A program made the position numbers and the translations under genes. A stretch of 64,000 nucleotides of DNA from Piezodorus guildinii (taxonomy: Eukaryota; Arthropoda; Insecta; Hemiptera; Pentatomidae), in assembly GCA_023052935.1 (NCBI GenBank), contig CM041297.1, positions 87,043,021 to 87,107,020 of the forward strand, in the 5' to 3' direction. Below the pieces are notes generated by a model. The model had not been told where the DNA came from, made no database searches, and saw only the letters and a list, made by a program, of their open reading frames with translations. Numbering within the stretch: the stretch's first letter is position 1; each line of letters opens with the position of its first letter. Shown here in pieces: positions 11,206-21,789 of the stretch.

Positions 11206-12372
11206 ACTCAATAGTGCTACGCTTATATTATTTTGGTTTATTATTTTCAATAATCAACCTATGTAATCGACCAAAAAAAAAAAAAAAAAAAAATTACCCC
11301 AGCACAAAATTTGAGGGTTTACGTTTCAAGATGCGTAGAATTCGAATAACGAATAAAAAAAAAACCGTTTGTCCGCCGTCCAATGTACGCCTTCCCCCCT
11401 CCGCGGCATATCTCCGAAACTACTTGACCAATTTTTTTGAAATTCGCCACAAATATACTAGTACCTTCAACGATGATCCTAGCACCTAGGCGTTTATATA
11501 AGCTGGTCAGTTTTAAAATGGCGGCTGATTAAAACAATTTTATTCAATAACTCAGTTATTTTTGGCGATAGAGAAAAGTATGTAGAGAGTTTTAGAATCA
11601 GTAAAGCGCGATAAACAAAAAAAAAAAAGGAATAATGAAGAAAATTGAAATTTCGCTTATATATATGCTTGTAACTACGTTATTTCCGAGGATAGAAAAA
11701 AAAATTCTTTAATGGTTTTTAACCGAAAAACCGCGAATAATTGTATAAAAGAGAAAAATTGAAATCTCACTTATAAATACGCTTGTAACTACGTTTTTTT
11801 TTTTTTTTGGAAGATAGATAAAAACAAGGGTAGAGGCGGATAAACACAAATAAAAAAAAAATATTCATTATTTTTTTTAAATAAATATATAATGAGAAAA
11901 AATTGATATTTTTCACATAAATAAGCTTATAACTCAGTTATTTTTGAAGATAGAGAAAAGTGTGTATAGAGTTTTAGAATCAGCAAAGCGCGATAAACAA
12001 AAAAAAAAAAAAAGTATTACATGTCAATAATACAATGAAAATGAATAGAAACTTCATCAGCATCAAAACAATTATCTTGAACTAATGATTGACGTTATAC
12101 AGTCGGTAACGACAAACTAAACTTTCCATTCACAAGTAGATAGCAAATCAAGGTTCCAGGAGATCCCAGTGTTATTCTCCAAAAACGTTTTGGACCAAAT
12201 AAAAAAAGACTCATTGAATTTGGTTTACAACTAGCTTAGATATTGCGTGTTGAAATCAGTGGTAGTATTATGATATATTCTATTACTTAATTGCCTATCA
12301 ACAGCCATATAAACAGTTATACCCCAATATTGTTATTTGGAAATAATAAACCATTGTGTAATAATTTGCAGC
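11206..12372 (-). repeat. Family A dispersed repeat, copy 1
   Basis: Reverse-oriented relative to the copies in the tandem array. From left to right it has the GGTTTATTATTTTCAATAAT edge, a poly-A run, CGTTTCAAGATGCGTAGAAT, a GC-richer patch (TCCGCCGTCCAATGTACGCC), then at least three ~120-bp subrepeats. The subrepeats share ACTCAGTTATTTTTG-type and AGTTTTAGAATCAGYAAAGC phrases (11540-12000). The copy ends in the ATTACACAATGG/CGCTGCAAA edge. The same blocks occur in every tandem unit and at 16.0, 16.9, 44.2 and 48.4 kb. No coding capacity; class unknown. Confidence 0.65.
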
Positions 12373-13141
12373 GTTTTTATTACTATTAACAACCAAAAAT
12401 AATTCATTAATTCTAATAAACAATATGAGAGAAAGGCGTTTCAATAATTCGGTATTTTTCCCTGTCATCATATTTCGATGAGCATAAAGTCCACATGAGG
12501 TTTAAAAATATTTTATTACCTATTAATATAAAGCTTTTAATCAAATTCGTTCAAACTGTAAGGTTAAGGAATATTGGTGAATAACTTATCGTGATTACAA
12601 ATAATATCTTTCCAGTGTTTTTTATGAATGACATACTTAGGAATGAATATATATATATATATATATTGATTCATTTTTATTTTCTTTATCCTTCTTCAAA
12701 TGCACTTAATGAGTTGGATATTATTCATCATCCTGTTAAGCCTATGGGCAAGTTACGTCATCTTGGAGGATTTTCAACAAGGGTTGTCACTCAGGATGGA
12801 TCCAAGCTAAGGCTAAGAAAGACGAACGCCAGACGCTAATACTCGACCCGATGACGATATAGAAGTGGTCCTATTTGTTCCTAATCTGTAATATATAGCG
12901 GGAGAAGAGAGCTATAAATATATCTTGTGTTTAAGTCGGATCCTGACAAGGGATAGGCGGTGTCAGTCGGTCCGTCTGTCTGCTGCGGCACATAAATCTG
13001 CCAGCGGAGCCGATATTTCACTCTTTAGCGATAATTTATCGTTCATCAGCTCTTGTTATTCTTCCTTTCTTCCTCATAATTCATCGGCTTACCGATAGAG
13101 GTCGCCCTCTCGTGCTTTAGAAAATCCCACACTATTCTACG

Positions 13142-13142
<1 letters not shown>
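12373..13142. other. Unassigned; GC-richer patch 12,840-13,120
   Basis: A plus frame at 12591-12839 ends in a basic, well-mixed 45-residue stretch, but it opens in an (AT)n run and matches nothing I recognise. The following 280 bp are the least AT-rich of the area and could be an exon or an old element. No splice or start signal settles this. Confidence 0.3.
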
Positions 13143-13199
<57 letters not shown>

Positions 13200-13207
13200 A
13201 TATATAC
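13141..13207. repeat. (AT)n microsatellite
   Basis: About 65 bp of alternating TA with two single-base interruptions that make it locally palindromic. Confidence 0.9.
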
Positions 13208-13324
13208 TTAAATTATTTTGGAGAAATTTGAATTCAGCTATATTAAATGGGTCTTTGAATGATAAAACTAAACGGAATTTATTTACAAATAAGCTCAGTC
13301 ATTATTCAATAAGTCAAATCTCCA

Positions 13325-13840
13325 ATATATTAAATATAAATTAATTCTAAATTTTAAATAGCAAAAAAAGGGAAGCATAAATCTCAGCCAATCAAATAGA
13401 TTTCGTACTCTGTAATTTGTTATGCATTAAGTTTAACCGCATTGACACAGAGATGAATATACAACAGAAATAATTCTATAAAATATTTTATAGCTTTTAT
13501 ACAATTTATTTAAAACACTAACAATTTGTATGTAAACGCTCAGATAAAGACTTTAAATAAAGCTCAGCTCTTAAGAATCAAGTCTGTATCTAGTCCTCAT
13601 TTAGTCTCTGTAGTGATAATTAATTATAATCAATGAGATATATTTATCTATGAGGAATAGTATAGAAATCATTGGCTTACAACATCATCTAGCCATAAAG
13701 CCTGGCCTATGACTATGTATGACATAATAAAGTAATATAATAACATAATGATTGTAATGGTAATACGTATATATATACACTAATTACGCTGATACATATA
13801 TCAAAAACGTAAGTCTACTTATAGCCAAACAAATATATAG
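13325..13840 (+). repeat. Left arm of a large imperfect inverted duplication
   Basis: The reverse complement of 15497-15945 matches this arm in order along its whole length. Shared landmarks are TTATGCATTAAGTTTAACC (13420), TAAAATATTTTATAGCTTTT (13479), GCCATAAAGCCTGGCC (~13693) and TATGACATAATAAAGTAA (13717). I estimate ~80-85% identity with several indels. The arms enclose ~1.65 kb that includes a family-B element. The arm contains no ORF. Confidence 0.75.
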
Positions 13841-14617
13841 AACAAAACATTGATCACCCCTAGGGTTCTGCCTCATATGCCTAATGTCTTGATTTCGAAT
13901 CTGGTAGTTGACCCGACCCTAAATCCATTTTTATGCCATCTTCAGAGGGAATATAATGGTGGTCCCGAGCCTGTGTGATGTCAGGTACCCTTAAAGATCA
14001 CTATATTAATAAAACCCAGATAGGAAACATTTCGGACTCTAACTGTACAATTATCTAATTAGCCTCAGCAGCATAAAAAGGACGTTAAATCAATTAACGA
14101 ACTGTGATCAATTACCTCTTGATATCGATAGCCCGTATTTTTAAATTCGATTTTTTGTTATAATAATCAAAGTTTCGTAAGTCATGTTTTAATAATGTTT
14201 AGAAATTAAATTTAGAATATTTATTTTTAATATATTTTTATTTTGTGGTCTTAAAATGTTATATACGATATGATTCTAGAAGTATACAATGTTTATTTGA
14301 TCACTAATTTGCAATTTTATACGAAAATTAAATTCATTAACAATATTATTATTACTTGGCAATAATCTCCTATAACGCCAGATTAATGATTATGAAAAAT
14401 AATTGGGTACTTTTTACTTCTAATTATGTTTTATTCCGTTAACAATTTCATAAATAAATGCTGTTCGGGATTTTGTTTCATTTTCAAGACTTTTAATTAA
14501 TATGTCATATATACGTGTATATGAAAAGCCACTACTATATCTTACTTTTAACGATGTTATTAATAATTATGACACATAATTTAAAAGTATTTAAAATGTG
14601 GCAAAAACATTTTAAAA

Positions 14618-15507
14618 AATCTGGTGCGGGCAACACACGACTTTCACTTACCTCCATTTTAAAAATGAATGAAAGAATTTTCAAATACAGTTAGAGATAA
14701 AAATACGTGAAAATATTGAGGAATTAATTAAATTTAATTTATATAGAAACATGTGTTTTATTAAAAAATCTATTATATAATTATCTAAAATAATCAGTTA
14801 GTTTTATATTCATTTCATCACTCTCTATTTACTTTTAAAAGCTTATGTATGAGATAATATATTTTCTGAAATCTTTAGCTTTCCAACGGTATATCATACA
14901 TGTATATTACTACTCTTATTTTCAAAAACGAAATATTGCATTAAAAAAATATTTTTTCTGTTTTCTCCTTTAGTTGGGTATCGAATTTATTCAATTTATA
15001 TATTTCCCTGTTTTTCATCAGCCTTAACAAGATAATGTAGTTATTTTTATTGAATATACAAAATTAAATGTACTTTAGAGGAACAAAATATCGGCATTTA
15101 AGCCCTGTCAGACCATTTTAATCAGAATTAAACTTACACGATATTAAAGACCATTAAATTTTACATCGATATAGCGAGTTTAATCAAAATCGTCCGAACC
15201 GTTTTCGAGAAAATCGAAAAAAGGTGCAAAATGCATTGTATAAAGTGCCTCTTCTGGTAAGCTCATTTCGATGAAAAAAGTTTTGTCACGTCTCGGGCGT
15301 ATAGTTGTATTAAATATGAAATTTCAGTTTTATAGGACTTACCGTTTCCGCCCGGGAGTTACCACAAACACACAGACCCTTTTGCGAGACTTGGTTATTT
15401 GGACTCAGGGGACCCAAAAACGCGTATTTCCGTTGAAAACTGGAATTCGAAAATTTTCACGATCGCAATACCTCCCCTTATTATATATTGTAAGTGAAAG
15501 TAAAAAT
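14618..15507 (+). mobile_element. Family B dispersed element, copy 3 (near complete)
   Basis: Opens with TCTGGTGCGGGCAACACACG and CTTTCACTTACCTCC. It keeps the full internal order, including GTTTAATCAAAATCGTCCGA and ACGATCGCAATACC, and closes with GTAAGTGAAAGTAAAAA. The 3' hairpin is shortened (TTATATATTGTAAG). Its right edge abuts the right arm of the inverted duplication, whose similarity to the left arm starts within a few bases of 15507. The 95-codon frame at 15271-15558 is chance. Confidence 0.65.
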
Positions 15508-15945
15508 GTATGTTTGGCTATAAATAGACTAATATACAATAATACGTATTACCATTAAAATTATTATGATATTATATTTACTTTATTATGTCATACATAG
15601 TCCATGGGCCAGGCTTTATGGCTACATGATGTTGCAAGCCAATAAACTCTATTCCGTTCCTCATAGATTAATCTATTTCATTGATTACAATTATTTATCA
15701 CTACAAAAACTAAATGATTACTTAAGTACACCCCTTATGATTTAGCGCTATCTAAGCTTTTTAAGCTTTTACACAAAAGTATATAAAAGCTATAAAATAT
15801 TTTGTATGATTATTTCTATTATAAATTCATCTCTCTATCAATTTGGTTAAACTTAATGCATAATAAATTATAGAGTACGAGATTTATTTGATTGACTGAG
15901 CTTCATGATTCTCTTTTATTGTTAATTAAAATTTAGAATTAATGT
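15497..15945 (-). repeat. Right arm of the large inverted duplication
   Basis: Inverted counterpart of 13325-13840, shorter by ~65 bp because of indels. Matching landmarks run in reverse order: TTACTTTATTATGTCATA (15577), GGCCAGGCTTTATGGC (15608), AAAAGCTATAAAATATTTTG (15785) and GGTTAAACTTAATGCATAAT (15846). Confidence 0.75.
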
Positions 15946-16023
15946 ATACTTCATTTTTGAGGTTCGACTTTTTTTAGATACACAAATTCATGAAAGCAAA
16001 TTAAAAAAAAACAAAAAAAAAAA

Positions 16024-16395
16024 TCGCTGCAAATTGTTACAGAATGGTTGATTATTTCCAAATAACAATATTTGGGAATACATGTTTATATAGCTGTTGA
16101 TAGACAATTAAGTTATATGAAATGCAATAATTCAAAGGATAATGGCACATCACTACTGCTGATTTCAAAACGCTATATCTCTGCTTGTTCTTAACCAATT
16201 CCAATGATTCTTTTTTCATTTTGCAGGAAATTAAATTGGTATTTATTTATTAGGAGAAACGGATTTTTTTATTCGTTATTTGGATTCTACTCATCTTGAA
16301 ACGTAAGCCCTCAAATTTATAGGAGCATAATTGTTTTTTTCTGGTCGATTACAGAGGTCAATTATTGAAAAGTAATAAACCAAAAATTAAATACA
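16024..16395 (+). repeat. Family A fragment, copy 2
   Basis: Same orientation as the tandem array. It has CGCTGCAAATTGTTACAGAA, then the GCTGTTGATAGACAATTAAG and CACTACTGCTGATTTC landmarks, then TTGAAACGTAAGC and the ATTATTGAAAAGTAATAAAC edge. The subrepeat block is missing. Confidence 0.6.
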
Positions 16396-16805
16396 TGTTC
16401 TTATGATATATAACTGTAAACATGTTACTTTCGAATAGAAAAATTCATCTTTGAATTCAAGTAAAAAGTTACTTGCCTGGTTCATTCCTCAAACTCTTGA
16501 AATTTAACTTCTCCATAGATTGCTTATTGTTGTAACATATCCATTTGTTTGAGTATCTTGCCCCCAAAACAACATTTAAGATCTTTCCATCCCCCTTTGG
16601 TCTAGTGGGATTTGCGACGGATCTAGAAATCAATGAAGCATGCCAGGACCAGTAGTATATTCTCACAGTTAGTCAGTAAGCTGTACGTTAGAGATCATAG
16701 AGCTAGATAAGGTGCTTGTCCCCTTCTTCTGGATTCTAGGGTCAGGTACAATCAGCCATTGGTAATTCTAGTCGGTGATTGATAGTCTCATGGGAAGTCA
16801 CTTCC
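16396..16805. other. Unassigned stretch
   Basis: No supported gene. The 65-codon minus frame at 16469-16666 has no recognisable features. Confidence 0.4.
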
Positions 16806-16925
16806 ATTTAATTACATTTTTACTTACACTTACCTATATATGATATATTACGATCATAAAAATTGTCGAATGCGTGTTTTCACTGGAAATACACGTTTTA
16901 GGATCGCCTGAGTCGATCCTGAAAG
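16806..16925 (-). repeat. Family B 3'-end fragment
   Basis: Carries the reverse-oriented terminal block: CTTACACTTACCTATATATG, a decayed hairpin, the GGAAATACACGTTTTAGGAT stretch and a change to unrelated sequence after 16925. Confidence 0.6.
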
Positions 16926-16933
16926 AAATCTCG

Positions 16934-17930
16934 CCTATATACTTGTATACGCTTGTAACTACGTTATTTTTGAAGATAAAGAAAACATTTATTAGTCTTT
17001 TTTAACCCAAATACCGCGAATAATTATAATAAAGAGAAAAAATTATAGGTGGTATAGTCGGGAATCAGTCATTTTTTGAAAAGTTTTTTAATTTTGCCGA
17101 CGTTTCGGCTCAAGCTTGTGAGCCATCACCAGGGCATTACTGAGCCTTGTCCAAGCATAAAACGTTTGCCGAAACGTTGGCAAAATTAAAAAACTTTTCA
17201 AAAAATGACTGATTCCTGACTATACCACCTATAATAGTTTCTACAGTCGACTATACATCCTCAATATAAAGAGAAAAAAGAAAAGAAAAGAACTGAAATT
17301 TCACCCATGAATACGCCTATAACTCTGTTATTTTTTAAGATGGAGAAAAATATGTATAGAGTTTTAGAATCAGTAAAGCACGATAAATAAATTAGAAAAA
17401 AAAAAACGATCTCTTTATTCATATCGTGAAAAATCGATGTCTTTTAGGTCAAGACAATGAAACGAACAAAGAGAAGAAAAAAAAGTTTTGATCTGTACAT
17501 TTAATTCACAAATTATAGTAGTTGTGATTCCACCAAAAATCGAATACAGAAGATAGAGAAAAATCGAGACCAAGACAACGCGGTGAACAAAGAGAATTTT
17601 TTTTAAAAATTTATTTATCTTATATGGCCAAGCCACAACTTATTAGAGATGTGTTTCCCTGATAACTTGGTTATTATTGATTATGAAGATAAAATGTAAG
17701 GTATTCTGGAATCAGGAAATTTTATTGGAATTATTTGAATGAAAATCGAAAGAAAAGAAAAGGAAATAGTAACACAGTCCTGTAAAAATGGTTAATTATT
17801 TTCAATAATCAACCTTTGTAATCGACCAAAAAAAAAAATAACTACCCCTGCTCAAAATTTGAGAGCTTACGTTTCAAGATGCGTAGAATCCATATAACGA
17901 ATAAAAAAAAAAAAATCTGTACATATGAAT
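16934..17930 (-). repeat. Family A dispersed repeat, copy 3 (interrupted)
   Basis: Contains the subrepeats (CTTGTAACTACGTTATTTTT and GAGTTTTAGAATCAGTAAAG), then the CCACAACTTATTAGAGATGT block, the AGGTATTCTGGAATCAG block and the GCTTACGTTTCAAGATGCGT edge. This is the reverse of the order in the tandem units. It is split at 17043-17265 by a fold-back insertion flanked by a 14-bp duplication of family-A sequence. Confidence 0.65.
17043..17265 (-). mobile_element. 223-bp fold-back element with hammerhead-like core (Penelope-type pLTR remnant?)
   Basis: Two ~67-bp arms (17042-17108 and 17168-17234) are near-perfect inverted repeats containing GCCGACGTTTCGGC / GCCGAAACGTTGGC. On the minus strand, CTGGTGA (17132-17126) is followed by a 6-bp stem GGCTCA/TGAGCC and then GAAACGTC (17106-17099). 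Hammerhead ribozymes have CTGATGA, stem II, GAAA and a cleavable NUH, so this is one base off in the first core. Such motifs are known in the terminal repeats of Penelope-like elements. The 14-bp direct repeat ATAAAGAGAAAAAA (17029-17042 and 17266-17279) marks insertion into family A. No ORF. The fold-back and duplication are seen directly; the ribozyme and Penelope link is inferred. Confidence 0.55.
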
Positions 17931-18117
17931 GTTTTTCACTCTATTACTCCAAATATAACCTTTTAGATTTAGTATAATAATAATTATAATAAATCTATAT
18001 AAAACTTAGTGATGAGAGTACAAACATGTCACAATATCAATTCGTAAAAAATATCCTTTAATACCTTTAGAAATTAACTTCACAATTGATCCTATACTTA
18101 CTAGTTAGGTTTAATTT

Positions 18118-19015
18118 CCATTTTTACTTTCACTTACCTATATATGAAATATATAGTAAGGGAATTCAATGCGATAGTAAAAATTTTCGAATTCCAGTTT
18201 TTAACGGAAATACACGTTTTATTTTCCCCTGACTTCAAATGACCAAGTCCCGCAACAAGGACTGTGAGTCTGTGTGTGTGAGGGTGGTAAGTCTAGCGCA
18301 AAAACAAAAAGTCATACGGAACTGAAATTTCATATTTAAAACAAATATACGCCCGAGATGTTACAGTAACTTTTTCATCAAAATCAGTTTACAATAAGAG
18401 CCACTTTATACCATGCATTTTGCTCCTATTTACTATTTTCTCATAAACAGCTCTAACGATTTTGATTAAACTGCTATATCGAAGTAAAATTTAATGGGCT
18501 TTAATATCATGATGGTTTCATTCTGATTGAAATAGTCTGATAGGGCTTAAATGCCGATTTTATTCCTCTAAAGTACCTTTAATTTTGTAGATTCTATAAA
18601 AATAAAGATATCATCTTGTTACCATTAATAAAAAACAGGTAAATATATAAGTTGAACGAATGTAAATATATAAATAAATTACAAAATATTTATTAATGCA
18701 ATTTTTTATTTTCAACATAATAACGGTATTATACATGTATAATATACCGTTAGATAGCTAAAGAGTTAAAAAAAGAATTATTTAATACACAAGCTTGTAA
18801 AAGTTATTTATGGGTGATTAAAAGCCGATAAAAGAAAGTAATTGTCGTGGATAATATTATAGATTATTTAATAGAACACATAATTCTATTAAAATCCAAT
18901 GTAAATAATTCTTTAACAATTTATTTCGTTTCTAAATTTGTTTAAAAATTTTTAATTTGATATAAATAACGGAGGTAAGTAAATGTCGTGTGTTGCACGC
19001 ACCAGATTTTTTTTT
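18118..19015 (-). mobile_element. Family B dispersed element, copy 5 (near complete, inverted)
   Basis: Left to right this is the reverse complement of the family. It starts with TTTTTACTTTCACTTACC and the hairpin at 18133-18160 (arms CTTACCTATATAT / ATATATAGTAAG around GAA). A short GTGTGTGTG run near 18271 follows, then the inner block. It ends with GGAGGTAAGTAAATGTCGTG and GTTGCACGCACCAGA. This copy shows the hairpin most clearly. Confidence 0.68.
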
Positions 19016-19340
19016 TCTGCTTTGAAATTACGGTCATAATAAATTGCGTACATTGCACATTTAGCAATATGAAAAAAAAAATCTTACTAAGTGAACATAA
19101 TAATAACCCATTATTTTCAAGGTGATATTTTAATATGTAATTGATTTTGCGTGGGCGGATGGATCTGAGCTGTGTTTTCCTTTATCGTTAATTACAACTT
19201 TCACCTTCTTTATTTATAATGCCTTGATTTATTTACAACGGGGAAAATATCAATGAAGGGAAATGGAAACATGCCATTTACACGGCATCCATCGCGATGT
19301 AAATCAGCCCTGCCTCGTCGGGTACTCCCTCTTCAAGTCC
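19016..19340. other. Unassigned flank of the tandem array
   Basis: No gene or repeat recognised between the family-B copy and the LINE trace that precedes the array. Confidence 0.4.
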
Positions 19341-19450
19341 AAGGAAGTCTTACATAATTGCACATTTTATGAGAGTACCCCGAAGCCATTTATTAGTGGA
19401 CAAGGGGTCCCCCAAGGATGAGCGCTAGGACTGTTACTGCATTAATTATT
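19341..19450 (+). pseudogene. Decayed non-LTR reverse transcriptase fragment
   Basis: In one plus frame, 19380-19440 reads FISGQGVPQG, stop, ALGLLL. This matches the conserved RT motif (GVPQGSxLGPLLF) with a stop where Ser is expected and another stop soon after. Upstream codons give only a weak continuation. It is a dead relic adjoining the array, whose units carry a different LINE C-terminus. The 63-codon frame at 19418-19609 is unrelated to it. Confidence 0.4.
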
Positions 19451-19555
19451 CTCGGTACTCTTGCCTGGGAGCTATATCTCATCCTTAGGGCTGCGTCTCT
19501 AGGAATATATCACTCCTCCTGGCACCGATCAATGTTTCGATTCTCTCCCCGATTT

Positions 19556-21789
19556 GAATATTATTCTCGGGTTCGAGTCATCAGAAAGATCTTGGTTGAC
19601 GTTAGGTAATTACAAAGTCGGTTATTATCCACTGTTTTACCCCACTTTTCGAAGGATATGCCCGATTTAAATGTGTTTTTTTTTTCGTCATTCTCGTTGA
19701 AAGGATTCAAAACAATCGACCCATCTGGTAACCAACGAAATAACAAAAGTGATGTAAATGGAAACATTTTATCTATATTTAGAAAAGAATGTATCATTTT
19801 AACTCGATTTTCTAGTTATCGCAGTATCTCAAAAACGCTGCAAATTATTACACAATGGTTTATTATTTCCAAATTACAATATTAGGGTTTAACTGTTTAT
19901 ATGGCTGTTAATATGCAATTGAGTAATATGAAAAGCAATAATTCAAAGCATCATATAATAGCACTACCACTGATTTCGAAACGCAGTATCTAAGCTATTT
20001 GTTAACAAAATCCAATGATTCATTCGTCATTTGGTCCAAAATTTAATTATCTATCAAATGACACTAAAAGCAAAAATTTGGTATTTATTTATCAGGAGAA
20101 TATTTTTTAAAATATTTTTTTTATTCGTTATTCGGATTCTACGCATCTTAAAACGTAAGCTCTCAAATTCTGAGCAGGTTTATTTTTTTTTTGGTCGTTT
20201 AATTTAATGAAAATAATAAACCAAAAGCATTTATACAGGACTGCGTTACTCTGTCCTTTTTTTTCTTTCGATTTTCATTCAAATAATTCAAATAAAATTT
20301 TCTGATTCCAGAAAACCTTACATTTTATCTTTATCATCAATAATAACCGAGTTAGCAGGGAATCACATCTCTAATAAGTTGTGGCTTGACCAGATGAGAT
20401 GATTTTTTATTTTTTTGTTTTAACCCATTTTTGGTGTAATTACATCTATAATAATCTGTTACTTGATTATACATATATATATATTTTTTTTTATTTATTT
20501 ATCGCCCTTTACTGAATCTATACACACTTTTCTCTATGTTCAAAAATAACTGAGTTATAAGCGTATTTATGATAAAAATTTCAATTTTTTTTTCTTTTCT
20601 TTTTTTCTCTTTTATGTAATTGTTCGCGGATTTTTGGTTAAAAAACAATAATGAATTTGTTTTCTATCTTTGAAAATAATTGAGCTATAAGTGTATATAA
20701 GCAAGATTTCAATTTTTTCCTTTATTTTTTTTTTTGTTTATCGCGCTTTCCTGATTCTAAAACTATATACATACTTTTCTCTATCGTCAAAAATAATGAG
20801 TTATGAGCGTATTTATGTGTAAAATTTCAATTTCTTTACTTTTCTTTTTTCTCGTTTATATAATTTTTCGCATTAAAATAATAATGAATTTATTTTTCTA
20901 TCTTAAAAAATAACTGAGTTATTGAATAAAATACTTTTAATCGGCCGCCATTTTAAAATTAACCAGCTAATATCAACGTCTAGGTGTTAGGATCATCGTT
21001 GAATGAATTAGTATTTTTGTGCCGAATTTAAAAAGAAATGGTCCAGTAGTTTCGGAGAACTATCGGAGAACCCGGACGGGGGACGGCATACTGCGGACGG
21101 CGGAGAAACGGATTTTTTTTTTATTCGTTATTCGGGTTCTAGGCATCTTGAAACGTAAGCTTTCAAATTTTGAGCAGGGGTAATTTCTTCTTTTTTTTTT
21201 TTTTTTATTACAAAGGTTGTTGAAAATATTAAACCAAAATAATTATGAAGCTGGATTAAATGATCCTGGAGATTCCTATTACCGTCTAGATTTGCAATAA
21301 GGGCTGAAAATTCTTGTTCGAAGTGGTTGATTTTTTTTTTTTTTTTTCACAAACTTAAAACAAAATTAGTTTTTGAATAACTCAAAAACTATACATCTTC
21401 TGAAAAATATTAGGTACCCATTTTAAGCATTAAAAATATGCTGTTTCCCAGTTTGTAAGGTTGCAACGGATTAGGTGGTTGGGCCACATAATCAGAATGG
21501 GTGAGGAAAGGACATTAAGAAAACTGTACTATGGAAAGCCCGACGGAAGAAGGCCTCGTGGAAGACCGAAGGGGAGATGGAAGGACGGCGTCTCCGAGGA
21601 TCTGAAGAAAGTGGGAGTATCTGTGAAGCGTTCTACTGACAGTGAGGACTGGTGAAGAGAAGTTTGAGCTGGCAAGGTGCCGCTTTATCCGTCTGTCACG
21701 CCGATAATGAATAATGAATTTGAACCATAATTGAATTTCTCACAGCATAAAAACAAAGCCATCTTAATCTGACTAGTATCAGAGAGTAG
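19556..21789 (+). repeat. Array unit 1
   Basis: 2234 bp; LINE fossil at 21461-21655. Diagnostic bases: G at 20243 and T at 20988 (haplotype G/T). It shares GATTCATTCG (~20016) only with unit 3; the other units have GATTCTTTCG. Its left edge adjoins unrelated sequence after the shared GAATATT. Confidence 0.93.
21461..21655 (+). pseudogene. RTE-like LINE ORF2 C-terminal fossil (repeated in all nine units)
   Basis: The 64-codon frame encodes QRIRWLGHIIRMGEERTLRK, then GRRPRGRPKGRWKDGVSEDL and KKVGVSVKRSTDSEDW. This is the conserved tail of RTE-type ORF2 proteins, often annotated in insects as craniofacial development protein 2-like. Upstream the frame stays open only nine codons, to a TAA. Downstream it meets TGA after W, then continues in frame as REV, stop, AGKVPLYPSVTPIMNNE, so the true C-terminus went on and is broken by two stops. 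There is no ATG; the track start is TTG. It is an identical ~195-bp block at 23705, 25942, 28177, 30409, 32642, 34875 and 37118; unit 9 (39275) has two changes. It is a fossil kept uniform by array homogenisation, not a gene. Confidence 0.85.

Noticed and set aside
12591..12839. Small host gene
   Set aside because: The frame opens through an AT microsatellite, has no recognisable domain and no supporting signals.
17043..17265. Transcription terminator or CRISPR-like palindrome
   Set aside because: A single long inverted repeat with a 14-bp target duplication in a eukaryotic repeat context; no spaced repeats.
19561..19885. Antisense pair of 78- and 75-codon frames repeated in most array units
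   Set aside because: The frames overlap on opposite strands, lack any domain and contain a homopolymer-encoded Phe run. One is broken by a single extra T in unit 3. They repeat only because the DNA repeats.
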